Below are positions 10,407 to 19,185 of a stretch of DNA of 64,000 nucleotides, one piece after another. A model generated the notes under the pieces. It did not search any database. It was not told the DNA's origin and saw only the letters and a list, made by a program, of their open reading frames with translations. Source of the stretch: CAVVYJ01 sp963752495. GTDB taxonomy: Bacteria; Pseudomonadota; Gammaproteobacteria; Burkholderiales; Methylophilaceae. Both the position numbers and the translations under genes were made by a program. Position 1 is the first letter of the stretch; each line of letters begins with the position of its first letter. The DNA lies in assembly GCA_963752495.1 (NCBI GenBank), contig CAVVYJ010000005.1, positions 1 to 64,000 on the forward strand, given 5' to 3'.

Positions 10407-12545
10407 ATCGCCTTGCCAACCTTCCCTGTGCGCAATGCTTCAATCACCTGCTCTTTACCGCCGTCTGCAACAATCCGGCCGCCATCAATCACAATAATTC
10501 GATTCACCAAATCAAACAGTGAGGATCGATGCGTAATCACCATGAGTGTTTTGCCTTCCGATGCCTCTTTAAGGCGCGCCTTGACCAAATCCTCACCAGA
10601 ATGATCCATGGCGCTCGTGGGCTCATCAAGCAAAATAATAGAAGGGTTGTTCACCATGGCGCGCGCGATACCGACACCTTGCTTCTGGCCTCCAGAAAGC
10701 GTTTCGCCACGTTCGCCTACAGGCATATCAAACCCTTTAGGGTGCATATTAATAAACTCTGCGATACCACCAACCATCGCTGCATGTAGTATTTGTGAAT
10801 CATCGGCATGCGGCATGGCAATAGTGATATTGTCGCGCATCGAACCAAAAAATAAATTGGTATCTTGTTGCACGTATCCAATATTTCTTCTCAATTCTGC
10901 CGGGTCGATCTGGCGAGAATCAATCCCATCAATAAAAATCGCGCCAGAAGTCGGTTGATACAGACCCAAGAATGAGTTTTTGCAGGGTGGATTTACCAGA
11001 ACCCATCCGCCCTAAAATGGCAATATGTTCGCCAGCGCGCACCTTGAATGAAACATTCCTTAAAGCGTTCACTTCCGTGCCCGGATAATCAAAACTTACA
11101 TCACGAAATTCAATATCTCCAGCAAAGGAAGTGCGTGACAAAAATTTTGAATCCACGGGGCGTTCAACAGGCTTGCTCATTACGGTATCTAATGAAGTAA
11201 GCGCTGTCGTGGCATTATGATATTGCGTCATCAACCCCGCAGACTGCGCAATTGGTGCCAGAGCGCGCCCAGCAAGCATCGTACTGGCGATTAATCCACC
11301 CATAGTGAGATCACCCTGAATCACCAGATAAACACCCAGTAAAACCAATATTACATTCACTAACTGTGTAATACCATTTGCGCCATTGGTGATTGAAGCA
11401 GATAGCAAGTTTAACTTACCGCTTACTTGCGTTAAAAAATGTGCGCTTTGTTCCCACTTGCGTTGCATGTGACCTTCAATGCCTAGCGCTTTAATCGTTT
11501 CCAAGCCAACCAAACTCTCGATTAAGGTCGCATTTCTGGTCGCGCTTGCCCGGAACATCGTTTCTGATAGCTCTTGCATTTTGGCTTGCACACTGAACGA
11601 ATACAACAACAGCAAAAATCCACCGACAATAACCGGAATAATCATATAAGGCGATATCCACGCGATTACGATAATAAAAATGAGCGCGAACGGGATATCG
11701 ATTAGCGTAGTGATTGTGGCCGAGGTGATGAAATCACGCACTGTTTCGAAAGCACGTAAATTAGAAGCAAACGATCCAACTGAAGTTGGCCGTAACTCTA
11801 AGCGCGTGCCTAAAACTTGCTCCATAATCCGTGCTGTCAACTTAATATCGACACGATGACTTGCCCAATCAAGAAAATAGCCACGTATTGTTCTAAGTGC
11901 AACATCTGCAAAAATCACCAAGGCAATACCTGCAACAAGCACCCACAAAGTCTCAACCGAACGATTCGGCACAATGCGATCGTACACATTCATGGTAAAT
12001 ATTGGCATCGCCAAAGCAAACATATTAATGAGAAATGCCGCCCACATAACATCTCGGTAGATACGGCTATTTTCTGCTAACGTGCCCCAGAACCAGTGTT
12101 TTAAGTGGACATTGCCAACGGCAGGTGCACGTTGATCAAATGTAAATTTTGGTTTGGCTACAATTACATATCCCGCATATCGTTCTGCTAGCTCTTGGAT
12201 TGGAACCAGCACTTCTGCATCGCCTAGCTCTGGAAAGATAATACGCGCATTCTTTTTGTCTGCATCCCAACCTAAAAATAGGCAGGCCTCTTCTTCTTGC
12301 AAAAGCAGAATGGCAGGGGTGAATTCGCCTCTGATTGCTTTGAGTGATTTTTTTAGAACATTACAAACCAAGTTTGCGCGCTCAGCAGCCCGCTTAGCCA
12401 AGCCTGGCGTAATGCGCCCTTGTTGCAGAGGCAGCCCTGCAATCAGGGCATCCTTAGATGTAGCAATGCCATACATACGGCATATCACCAGCAGACTACC
12501 CAGTAGACTGTCTACCACTTCATTTGTTGCCTTGATTGGCTGCAT
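10403..12545 (-). CDS. type I secretion ABC transporter (LapB-like), one frameshift
   Basis: About 714 residues if one base is removed near 10964. Residues 1-140 form a C39-like peptidase domain that appears to lack the catalytic CGxxCL motif, as in transporters of RTX and Lap adhesins. Residues 150-430 are the transmembrane domain. The nucleotide-binding domain has Walker A GRMGSGKST, signature LSGGQKQG, Walker B IILLDEPTSAMD and the switch VITHRSS. The frame breaks just after Walker A: the coding strand reads GGGTCTGTAT where GGGCTGTATCAACC would continue as LGLYQPTSGAIFIDG. All domains are present on both sides, so a sequence error or very recent mutation is more likely than old decay. It is the first gene of the secretion operon. 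Confidence 0.88.
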
Positions 12546-12641
12546 GTCTAAGTTAAGTCTTTCTTATTCATTTTTTCCATCAAATTTACTTCTTATGAAG
12601 AAAGTGACACTTTAATAGATTTTTTCTAATTATTACAGTAT

Positions 12642-12670
12642 TTTACAGCGCAAATTAAATCTAATTTCAA
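12642..12670 (-). promoter_or_regulatory. candidate sigma-70 promoter for the secretion operon
   Basis: The 12546-12871 gap (about 325 bp) between the ABC gene and tRNA-Cys has no open gene. On the minus strand it contains TTGAAA, a 17-base spacer and TGTAAA, about 100 bases before the ABC start. The AT-rich leader also holds a short AAAGTGACACTTT inverted repeat near 12600. I see no riboswitch fold. Confidence 0.3.
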
Positions 12671-12871
12671 CGATTAGAACCCACAATACCCCTGAATTCG
12701 ACCATTCGCATCTACAATTTGCAAAAAGCTTCTATTACAGCCGCAAAATTGGCCAATGTTGCATCAATGCAAATATTTCTTACAAGTGCATTGACTTGCT
12801 GTAAAAAGCAAAAAATATACCAAAGTGCTGATGGTAACGAAAAAAGGGGTAAATACTGAACTTATAAAGGA

Positions 12872-12945
12872 TGGAGGCGCGAGCCAGAGTCGAACTGGCC
12901 TAAACGGCTTTGCAGGCCGCGGCATAACCGCTTTGCTATCGCGCC
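12872..12945 (-). tRNA. tRNA-Cys (GCA)
   Basis: 74 bases including encoded CCA. The acceptor stem GGCGCGA / TCGCGCC pairs fully. The anticodon loop reads CTGCAAA with anticodon GCA, the T-loop is GTTCGACTC, and the discriminator base is T, the Cys identity element. It follows tRNA-Gly on the same strand, as in the uvrC-pgsA-glyW-cysT arrangement known in many proteobacteria. Confidence 0.97.
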
Positions 12946-12996
12946 ACTAAGTGACATGCAACTTGAAACATTACAACATATATCAAAATTAAAATC

Positions 12997-13034
12997 AAAA
13001 CGGGGAAATCAGCATTCGCTAAAATCCCCGTTTT
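12997..13034. other. hairpin between tRNA-Gly and tRNA-Cys
   Basis: Inverted repeat AAAACGGGGA / TCCCCGTTTT with an 18-base loop and short T-runs on both strands. It could be a weak terminator or, more likely within a tRNA transcript, a processing structure. Confidence 0.5.
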
Positions 13035-13041
13035 TTAATGC

Positions 13042-13117
13042 TGGAGCGGGAAACGAGTCTCGAACTCGCGACCTCAACCTTGGCAAGGTTGCGCTCTACC
13101 AACTGAGCTATTCCCGC
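13042..13117 (-). tRNA. tRNA-Gly (GCC)
   Basis: 76 bases with CCA. The acceptor GCGGGAA pairs with TTCCCGC, the D-loop contains CAGTTGGTAGAG, the anticodon loop is TTGCCAA with anticodon GCC, and the T-arm contains GTTCGAGAC. It sits about 90 bases downstream of pgsA on the same strand. Confidence 0.97.
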
Positions 13118-13204
13118 GTAAAGAAGCGAGCATTTTAGCGATTTTTAGCCCAGTGTCAAGGTAAAACGGCTACTTTTCACTTGTTTATTTTAGGCTACTT
13201 CACC

Positions 13205-13792
13205 CTAATTTAACGATTGCCTAAATTTTGGCCAAGCTACTTTCAAATAGTAGATCATCGAAGCAAGTGTCAGGAAAGCCGCAACAACGATGAGGACTTG
13301 TCCTACAAGTTTGGTATTAAACGAACCAATTTTGTCATAATAAAGTAGCAACAAAATCGCAATCATCTGTGCTGCGGTTTTAATTTTTCCGATCGTTGCA
13401 ACCGCCACGCTGCTGCGTTGACCTGCTCCGGCCATCCATTCACGTAGCGCGCCAACCGCAATTTCTCGCCCAATAATAATAAGTGCAATCACAGCACCAA
13501 TACGCTCAAACTCGACCAACACAATTAATGCGGCTGCTACCATCAACTTATCTGCAACCGGGTCTAAAAATGCGCCGAAGTTACTGGTCTGATTATATTT
13601 ACGCGCCCACCAGCCGTCCAACCAATCAGTAAATGCCGCTACTGCAAAAATAGTCGCTGCAAGCACATTTACCCAGTGTGAGGGAAAGCCAAAGCTATCA
13701 AATGCCGCTTTCGGCAGATAAAAAATGCCGACAAACAAAGGGATGAGAGCAATACGCAATGCGGTTAAAATATTTGGGATATTCCACAACAT
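13205..13792 (-). CDS. pgsA: CDP-diacylglycerol--glycerol-3-phosphate phosphatidyltransferase
   Basis: 195 residues, usual length. It makes phosphatidylglycerol phosphate from CDP-diacylglycerol and glycerol 3-phosphate in the inner membrane, the committed step to phosphatidylglycerol and cardiolipin. The CDP-alcohol phosphotransferase motif is complete: DG..AR........G...D...D, seen as DWLDGWWARKYNQTSNFGAF followed by LDPVADK. It has four to six hydrophobic helices. It lies 22 bases after uvrC on the same strand, the common proteobacterial pair. Confidence 0.96.
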   Translation of the reverse strand: MLWNIPNILTALRIALIPLFVGIFYLPKAAFDSFGFPSHWVNVLAATIFAVAAFTDWLDGWWARKYNQTSNFGAFLDPVADKLMVAAALIVLVEFERIGAVIALIIIGREIAVGALREWMAGAGQRSSVAVATIGKIKTAAQMIAILLLLYYDKIGSFNTKLVGQVLIVVAAFLTLASMIYYLKVAWPKFRQSLN

Positions 13793-13814
13793 ATTGATTT
13801 AATTTAACTCTTTA

Positions 13815-15614
13815 CTAGTGTAGTTGTTCATAAATTTTTTCGGCCAGACTTTTACTAAGGCCATCTACTTGTGCAATTTCATCTATGCTAGCACTTTTTA
13901 CCCCATCTAAACCACCAAACCGTGTTAATAAAGCTTTACGGCGTTTTGCTCCGACTCCGGCAATATCCTCTAGGCTCGAGTGCATACGTGCCTTAGCGCG
14001 CTTTGCACGATGCCCGGTAATAGCAAAACGATGCGCCTCATCTCGAATCTGCTGTAACAAATGCAACCCTTGATTATCCTTTTCTAAATTTAGCATTTCG
14101 CCCGTATCAGAAAAAATCATGGTTTCTAAACCGGGTTTGCGCTCCTCACCTTTAGCAATGCCAACCAGTAAAATATCTTCCAATCCCACTTCCTGCATCA
14201 CCTCAATCGCAACGCCGAGCTGCCCCTTACCGCCATCAATAAACACTAGGTCCGGTCGCTTGCCTTCACCTGCAGCCACCTTTTTATACCGCCGCGTTAG
14301 CACATCGCGCATCGCAGCGTAGTCGTCACCCGGGGTTATGCCTGTGATGTTATAGCGGCGATATTCACTATTTTGCAAATTACCCTTGTCAAAAACAACG
14401 CAGCTCGCCACGGTCGCCTCGCCCATTGTGTGGCTGATATCAAAACACTCCATTCGCTCGACAGTTTCTGGCAAATGTAGCGCTTCTCGAAGCGCTAATA
14501 AGCGCACCTCTTGATTGCTAGCCTCTAGCGTTTTTTGACTTAGTGCGAGTTCTGCATTGGTCTGCGCCATTTTAAGCCACACACGCTTATCTCCGATTGC
14601 ATTCACAATCACTCTAATTTTACGGCTCGCTTGCTCACCCAAAGCTTGTTCAAAACTTTTGGCATCCACTTCAGCGCCGCATACAATCATGGGCGGTGTG
14701 TTTTGTGCAACGTAATGTTGCGTTAAAAAAGCCTCTACTGTTTCCACCAAATCTGCATCTTGGCTATTTTTTGGGAAAAAACTTTTATCACCTAAGTGGC
14801 GCCCGCCACGAATCATCACTAGGTTAATGCAATGCTGACCTTGCAGCGCAGCGCAAGCAATCACATCTGCATCCGAGACACTAAAATCACTTACAAACTG
14901 TTTGGCCTGCACTTGGCGCAAGGCCTGCATGCGGTCACGAAACACGCTTGCCATTTCGTACTCTTGATTCGCCGCCGCCGTGTTCATTTTATCGCCCAGC
15001 GCATTCATCACTTCGTTGGTTTTACCTTCCAAAAACATCGCGGCATGGTGCACGTCACTTCCATAATCCTCTACAGATACGTATCCCACACATGGCGCTG
15101 TACATCGTTCAATTTGATATTGCAAACAGGGGCGGGAGCGATTGGCAAATACGGTATTCTCGCAAGTGCGCAACTTAAAAACTTTTTGTAATAACTGAAT
15201 ACTTTCGCGCACTGCGACTGCATTGGGAAATGGTCCAAAATACTGACTCCCTTTTTTTTGTGCGCCGCGATGAAAAGCCAGCCTGGAAAACTTATCGCCC
15301 GTAAGCGTGATGTAGGGGTAGGATTTATCATCGCGAAACAACACGTTGTAACGTGGCATCAAGCTTTTAATCAGATTATTTTCCAGCAACAAAGCTTCCG
15401 CTTCACTACGTGTCACGGTCGTCTCGATTTTAACAATCTGCGATACCATCATACGTGTACGCGGACTAGGCAAATTTTTGTTGAAATAGCTGGATACGCG
15501 CTTTTTTAAATCTTTAGCTTTACCCACATAAATCACCGCATCCTCTATATTGATCATGCGATAAACGCCCGGAAGGTTCGGCAAGTTTTTTAAGATTGGT
15601 TTTGAATCTAGCAT
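13815..15614 (-). CDS. uvrC: excinuclease ABC subunit C
   Basis: 599 residues. UvrC makes both incisions in nucleotide excision repair after UvrAB loads on damage. The N-terminal GIY-YIG nuclease (about 12-90) shows GVYRMI and VIYVGKAKDLKKR. A UvrBC domain (about 195-230, NQEYEMASVFRDRMQAL) follows, then the RNase H-like C-terminal nuclease (ECFDISHTMGEATVASCVVF; DLVFIDGGKGQLG) and a helix-hairpin-helix pair at the end (LEDIAGVGAKRRKALLTRFG). It is upstream of pgsA and probably co-transcribed with it. Confidence 0.97.
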   Translation of the reverse strand: MLDSKPILKNLPNLPGVYRMINIEDAVIYVGKAKDLKKRVSSYFNKNLPSPRTRMMVSQIVKIETTVTRSEAEALLLENNLIKSLMPRYNVLFRDDKSYPYITLTGDKFSRLAFHRGAQKKGSQYFGPFPNAVAVRESIQLLQKVFKLRTCENTVFANRSRPCLQYQIERCTAPCVGYVSVEDYGSDVHHAAMFLEGKTNEVMNALGDKMNTAAANQEYEMASVFRDRMQALRQVQAKQFVSDFSVSDADVIACAALQGQHCINLVMIRGGRHLGDKSFFPKNSQDADLVETVEAFLTQHYVAQNTPPMIVCGAEVDAKSFEQALGEQASRKIRVIVNAIGDKRVWLKMAQTNAELALSQKTLEASNQEVRLLALREALHLPETVERMECFDISHTMGEATVASCVVFDKGNLQNSEYRRYNITGITPGDDYAAMRDVLTRRYKKVAAGEGKRPDLVFIDGGKGQLGVAIEVMQEVGLEDILLVGIAKGEERKPGLETMIFSDTGEMLNLEKDNQGLHLLQQIRDEAHRFAITGHRAKRAKARMHSSLEDIAGVGAKRRKALLTRFGGLDGVKSASIDEIAQVDGLSKSLAEKIYEQLH

Positions 15615-15732
15615 GAAAGTATTTTATCAGTTAATGCTTGATATTAAATCTGCTTATCGTGATGCCCTTATTTCTAAACTTCCATATCAAAATATCCAAG
15701 CTTCTGTTTTAACAGACTGTATTAAAAGAACT

Positions 15733-15778
15733 TTGTCATAAAACTGTAACAGACAGGCAAATCGGAATAGATTATATT
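15733..15778 (+). promoter_or_regulatory. Pho box and -10 upstream of the Lys-rich/parA pair
   Basis: TTGTCAT AAAA CTGTAAC at 15733-15750 has the 7-4-7 PhoB layout. TATATT at 15773-15778 lies 22 bases further, which leaves room for one more degenerate 11-base PhoB unit. The box is in the orientation of the downstream genes and 61 bases before the first start codon. Confidence 0.6.
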
Positions 15779-15810
15779 GCTCATTCACATTTTTACTTGG
15801 GTAACGAAAA

Positions 15811-16173
15811 ATGAAACAGTTGGTAAATGATTACATCGCTAAAGCGAAAAAATTAAGTAAAGAACAACGAGAGCGCGTACTTTCCAGAATGGGTGGTAAA
15901 TTACCAAAACACCTGAAAAATAAAAAACTAACAGAAGAAAAAGCAATCGCTTTTCAATTGGAGATGGAAGATGAACAACTACAAGAATGGCGCGATAAAA
16001 TGGCTAAAATTCGCGCGAAAGAGCTAAAAGAGAAATTAAAAGCAGAAGCAAAAGCAGCCAAATCAAAAACGACTGCAACAAAAAAACCTGCTACTACTTC
16101 GCCCAAAAAAGCAGCAAGCACTACTAAAGCTCCGGCAAAAATAGTGGCGGCGAAAACACCGGTTAAAAATTAA
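15811..16173 (+). CDS. Lys/Ala-rich coiled protein coupled to ParA
   Basis: 120 residues, family not recognised. Residues 1-75 are strongly charged and helical (QRERVLSRMGGKLPKHLKN, then EMEDEQLQEWRDKMAKIRAK). Residues 76-120 form a disordered tail of Lys, Ala, Thr and Pro resembling histone H1-like or PhaF/AlgP-like tails. The stop codon shares one base with the ATG of the parA gene (TAATG), so the two are translationally coupled. A Pho box lies upstream. Inference: a DNA- or granule-binding partner of the ParA ATPase, comparable in role to McdB or PhaM-type adaptors. No sequence evidence fixes the cargo. Confidence 0.75.
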   Translation: MKQLVNDYIAKAKKLSKEQRERVLSRMGGKLPKHLKNKKLTEEKAIAFQLEMEDEQLQEWRDKMAKIRAKELKEKLKAEAKAAKSKTTATKKPATTSPKKAASTTKAPAKIVAAKTPVKN

Positions 16174-16787
16174 TGAAAACCTTTTTAGTCGCCAATCCTA
16201 AGGGCGGTAGCGGTAAAACCACGCTGGCAACAAATTTGGCAGGCTATTTTGCCAGCCGTGGCAGGCGCGTGCTCTTATTGGATATGGATAGACAAGGTTC
16301 GGCACATAACTGGCTGGAACGTCGACCAGAACATTTACCGGAAATTTTGAGTTCTGCAAAAAAACATCCCGAAGCGGACGTTATCGTTATTGATTCTGCA
16401 GCTGGGTTACGAGGCGAAAAACTGAGCGAGGCAGTAAAAGAAGCTGACTGGGTGATTGTGCCGATGCAGTCTTCGATATTTGACATTAATGCGACCGAGG
16501 ATTTTTTAGAAGTGCTAAAAGCGGAAAAAGCGGTGCGAAAAGAGCGGACTTTCGTCGCCATGGTGGGCATGCGCATCGCCAGCAACACTAAAGCTGCATT
16601 AAAATTGGAGCAATACCTCGCCAAAAGTGAGTTTCCCGTGGCGGGGTACTTGAGAAATGCCCAAATTTACAGTCATGCAGCAGATGAGGGCAAAAGTCTG
16701 TTCGACCTAAGTCCGTATAAAACTAAAAAAGATATTGAGCAATGGTCACAGCTTTTAAAATGGGTTAAAGCCACAGAAAAAAAGTAA
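16173..16787 (+). CDS. ParA-family ATPase, orphan (no parB nearby)
   Basis: 204 residues, shorter than chromosomal ParA. The deviant Walker A is PKGGSGKTT at residues 9-17, with the first Lys present and Ser instead of Val. The A' motif is LLLDMDRQGSAHNWLERR and the Walker B-like strand is DVIVIDSAAG. ParA proteins bind DNA as ATP dimers and position plasmids, chromosomes or protein cargo such as carboxysomes and chemoreceptor clusters. No ParB or centromere-like repeats are nearby, so a cargo-positioning role with the coupled upstream protein is more likely than chromosome partition. Confidence 0.88.
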   Translation: MKTFLVANPKGGSGKTTLATNLAGYFASRGRRVLLLDMDRQGSAHNWLERRPEHLPEILSSAKKHPEADVIVIDSAAGLRGEKLSEAVKEADWVIVPMQSSIFDINATEDFLEVLKAEKAVRKERTFVAMVGMRIASNTKAALKLEQYLAKSEFPVAGYLRNAQIYSHAADEGKSLFDLSPYKTKKDIEQWSQLLKWVKATEKK

Positions 16788-16848
16788 ACTAGGAAAAGCA
16801 CCACCTCGTGGTTATTGGCTCCCAGAGCATATGCAAATCGTCTGCGAA

Positions 16849-17028
16849 TCAGCCAAGTAACTCTCCGCCAATCGCCCAATCTTCCATCTCCACCTCTTCA
16901 AACACAATATAAGTATAGCTGGGTGGTTTGTGCGCATGTTTTTGCAAGGTTGCAGTAACCTCTTTTGCAATTTCCTTCTTTTGCTCTTTGGTGACATTAC
17001 CTGCGAGTTTAATATTAACGTATGGCAT
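16849..17028 (-). CDS. 4-oxalocrotonate tautomerase-family protein
   Basis: 59 residues, a normal size for this family. It starts MPYVNIKLAGNVTKEQKKEI: after removal of Met, Pro1 would be the catalytic base, as in 4-oxalocrotonate tautomerases. The beta-alpha-beta layout (YVNIKL, helix KKEIAKEVTATLQKHA, strand YTYIVFEEVEMEDWAIGG) fits. The usual Arg pair of 4-OT itself is not evident, so the substrate is unknown. A GGAG ribosome site lies 5 bases before the ATG. The gene stands alone, convergent with parA. Confidence 0.85.
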   Translation of the reverse strand: MPYVNIKLAGNVTKEQKKEIAKEVTATLQKHAHKPPSYTYIVFEEVEMEDWAIGGELLG

Positions 17029-17097
17029 TTTTATCTCCTTTACTCATGTTGAATCAAAGTAAAAACAATGTGAAACATAGTTCTGTAATACGCTTGC

Positions 17098-17193
17098 TTA
17101 TATATTGTAGCGGCCATAGCGATTACTATCATACAAAACTTGACCTTTTGACAGCACATGTTGTGCTAGGTTGCCAAACTCAAAAGTGTCTAC
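17098..17193 (-). pseudogene. possible C-terminal remnant of a nucleotidyltransferase
   Basis: About 31 residues in an open frame directly after the CDF gene, reading VDTFEFGNLAQHVLSKGQV then LYDSNRYGRYNI and a stop. The pattern leucine-rich helix, Gly, hydrophobic-LYD resembles the end of small MNT/KNTase nucleotidyltransferases. No start codon or upstream domain exists, so at most it is a relic. The rest of the 17029-17208 gap shows nothing recognisable. Confidence 0.25.
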
Positions 17194-17208
17194 ATTAAAC
17201 CAATTGCT

Positions 17209-17847
17209 TTACTCATGCGCGCGCCCTGCAATGCGCATATATAAACGATATGCAAGCTCAAACGTCATGGCAGAAAGCAAAAGCGCGCTGATAAATGACA
17301 AAATTGGGTCAATTTTTTGCCAACCAGTAAAATAAATCACCACCCCCGCGACTATCGCCACAACAGAACCCAGCAAATCGCCCAACACATGCAGATAAGC
17401 CGCCTGATTATTAAGATTTTCGCCGTGCTCATGTGCTTGATGATGCAGTTGCTTCGCAACAACTAAATTGACAACAAGACCAATCAGGGCAATCCATATC
17501 ACCGCGCCACCTGCTACATTAGGCGGGTTTTGCAGGCGCATAAAAGCTTCAACCACAATGCTCGCAATCACTATTATCATCAGCGCAATATTGATAAAAC
17601 TCGCCCATAATTCAGGGTAAGTTAAGCCGCTTCGATGTCGCTTAACGTGGCCTGACGTAGCTAAAAATGCCGCCAACCATGCCAAACCAAGCGACAACAC
17701 ATCGGTAAACATATGTCCCGCATCGCTTAATAGCGCAAGTGAGCTTGTCCACCAGCCTCCCCAGGCCTCGAACACTGCAAAAACAAACACTAAAAAAATC
17801 GGTAGTGCGTAATGTGTATGCTGATGAGATGCGTGATGATGTTCCAT
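17209..17847 (-). CDS. cation diffusion facilitator without C-terminal domain
   Basis: 212 residues against the usual 290-320. A His-rich N-terminus (MEHHHASHQHTH) is followed by six membrane helices. The HxxxD metal-site motifs are present in helix 2 (SDAGHMFTD) and helix 5 (YLHVLGDLLGS), giving a Zn/Co/Cd-type transport site. The protein stops right after the sixth helix (RLYMRIAGRAHE), so the cytoplasmic dimerisation domain is missing. CTD-less CDFs are known as functional exporters, so this may be natural. Export of divalent metal in exchange for protons is the family function. Confidence 0.85.
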   Translation of the reverse strand: MEHHHASHQHTHYALPIFLVFVFAVFEAWGGWWTSSLALLSDAGHMFTDVLSLGLAWLAAFLATSGHVKRHRSGLTYPELWASFINIALMIIVIASIVVEAFMRLQNPPNVAGGAVIWIALIGLVVNLVVAKQLHHQAHEHGENLNNQAAYLHVLGDLLGSVVAIVAGVVIYFTGWQKIDPILSFISALLLSAMTFELAYRLYMRIAGRAHE

Positions 17848-17884
17848 TGCGATATGCTAGCCTACCCAAGTAGAAACGCCAATT

Positions 17885-17910
17885 AAAAAGCACTCTTACG
17901 AGTGCTTTTT
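17885..17910. terminator. bidirectional rho-independent terminator
   Basis: Stem AAAAAGCACTC / GAGTGCTTTTT with loop TTAC, 11 bp, with A/T runs on both sides. It lies just after the EF-hand gene on the minus strand. Confidence 0.85.
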
Positions 17911-17925
17911 TAAACTAAACTTAAG

Positions 17926-18192
17926 TTATTCCGCGTTTTGCTTACGCTTTTTACGCATGGCACGCATTTTGTCTTTCTGCGCTTGCTTTTCGGATGCATC
18001 AATATAACCATCGCCATTCGTATCCATGCGCTTAAATTGGCGCTCATGCGCTTTTTCTTTTGATGCGCGATATTCCTCGTAGCTGATTTTTCCATCACCA
18101 TCGGTATCTACTTTTGCATTTTCCGCAGCCACCACAAAAGGCGTAGCGACCAGCAAACACGTGGACAATAAAACGGTTAATTTATTTTTCAT
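17926..18192 (-). CDS. secreted EF-hand calcium-binding protein
   Basis: 88 residues from the ATG at 18192, chosen because GGAGAAAAAG lies immediately before it and a signal peptide follows (KNKLTVLLSTCLLVATPFVVAAENA). Two EF-hand loops are seen: DTDGDGKISYEE and DTNGDGYIDASE, with Asp at positions 1, 3 and 5 and Glu at 12. The tail is very basic (KMRAMRKKRKQ). It is probably a periplasmic calcium-binding protein of unknown role. Confidence 0.85.
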   Translation of the reverse strand: MKNKLTVLLSTCLLVATPFVVAAENAKVDTDGDGKISYEEYRASKEKAHERQFKRMDTNGDGYIDASEKQAQKDKMRAMRKKRKQNAE

Positions 18193-18292
18193 CTTTTTCT
18201 CCATTTTAGTTAAACGAACATTTAAAACGACTGCCACCGTGATGTATAGCACGATGGCTGGGCTATAATACACCTATGTTTAGGGCCTTAAA

Positions 18293-19138
18293 ATGTTAAG
18301 TTATCGCCACGCTTTCCACGCCGGCAATCACGCCGACGTGCTAAAACATTTCGTGTTGGACCAAGTGCTCACTTATTTCACACAAAAAGATAAACCATTC
18401 TGGTATATCGACACACATGCAGGCGCAGGTTTATACGAACTCACTAAGGGTTATGCATTGCAGAATGCAGAATTTGAGTCTGGAATTGCACGCCTGACTA
18501 GTCGCTTAGATTTGCCAGAACCCGTTGCTGCTTATCTTGAAATTATAAAGAGTCTCAATCTAAACAATGTATTAAATCTATATCCGGGTTCGCCAATGGT
18601 TGCTAAAGCACATTTGCGAGCGGACGATAAAATGCGTCTATTTGAGCTACATCCAAGCGATTGCAAATTATTGATTGAAAATTTTAAGGATGATGGCAAG
18701 CAGGTAAAAATTGAAGTATCTGATGGTTTTTTAGGTCTAAAATCGCTTTTACCGCCACCCAGCAAGCGCGCTGTTGTGCTGATTGATCCTCCGTATGAAG
18801 AAAAACAAGATTATCAGCGCGTAGTAGATTGTGTTAAAGACAGCCTAGCGCGTTTTGCCACGGGTACTTACATGGTCTGGTATCCGCTATTACAAAGGCC
18901 AGAGCCGATACAGATGTTGGAAAAATTAAAAAGACTAGAGGTTGAAAACTGGCTCAATGTCTCAATAACAGTACAAGTACCTAGCGATGAAGGTTTTGGT
19001 ATGTTCGGAAGCGGCCTATTTATCATCAACCCGCCATGGACTTTGCCTAAAATATTGGATGAAACCTTGCCCTATCTTACCAGTCTACTGGCAAAGGACG
19101 ATAGCGCTGAATACTCACTTGAAGCACATATTCGTTAG
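18293..19138 (+). CDS. rlmJ: 23S rRNA (adenine-2030-N6)-methyltransferase
   Basis: 281 residues, full length. It starts MLSYRHAFHAGNHADVLKHF, the diagnostic RlmJ N-terminus, with motif YIDTHAGAGLYEL for SAM binding and catalytic motif IV LIDPPYE (DPPY type) near residue 164. RlmJ methylates A2030 of 23S rRNA. It reads divergently from the EF-hand gene. Confidence 0.95.
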   Translation: MLSYRHAFHAGNHADVLKHFVLDQVLTYFTQKDKPFWYIDTHAGAGLYELTKGYALQNAEFESGIARLTSRLDLPEPVAAYLEIIKSLNLNNVLNLYPGSPMVAKAHLRADDKMRLFELHPSDCKLLIENFKDDGKQVKIEVSDGFLGLKSLLPPPSKRAVVLIDPPYEEKQDYQRVVDCVKDSLARFATGTYMVWYPLLQRPEPIQMLEKLKRLEVENWLNVSITVQVPSDEGFGMFGSGLFIINPPWTLPKILDETLPYLTSLLAKDDSAEYSLEAHIR

Positions 19139-19185
19139 TAACAATTCTGCTAAAATAAACACTTCTAGAATTAGGACGTTAAGTT

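Noticed and set aside
10403..12545. Two separate genes for the ABC transporter halves
   Set aside because: The break falls just after Walker A inside a single conserved domain, and one base restores a normal protein.
12546..12871. Riboswitch upstream of the secretion operon
   Set aside because: I found no conserved c-di-GMP or other aptamer core; only an AT-rich leader with a possible promoter.
12956..13138. Plus-strand open frame of 60 codons
   Set aside because: It runs antisense through tRNA-Gly and the hairpin; no ribosome site.
15811..16173. Histone H1-like nucleoid protein as a firm call
   Set aside because: Only the composition of the tail is similar; the N-terminal two thirds are acidic-basic helices without a known family.
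16812..16997. Minus-strand 61-codon frame rich in Lys and Arg
   Set aside because: It overlaps the 59-residue tautomerase gene in another frame; the tautomerase has a ribosome site and the family N-terminal Pro.
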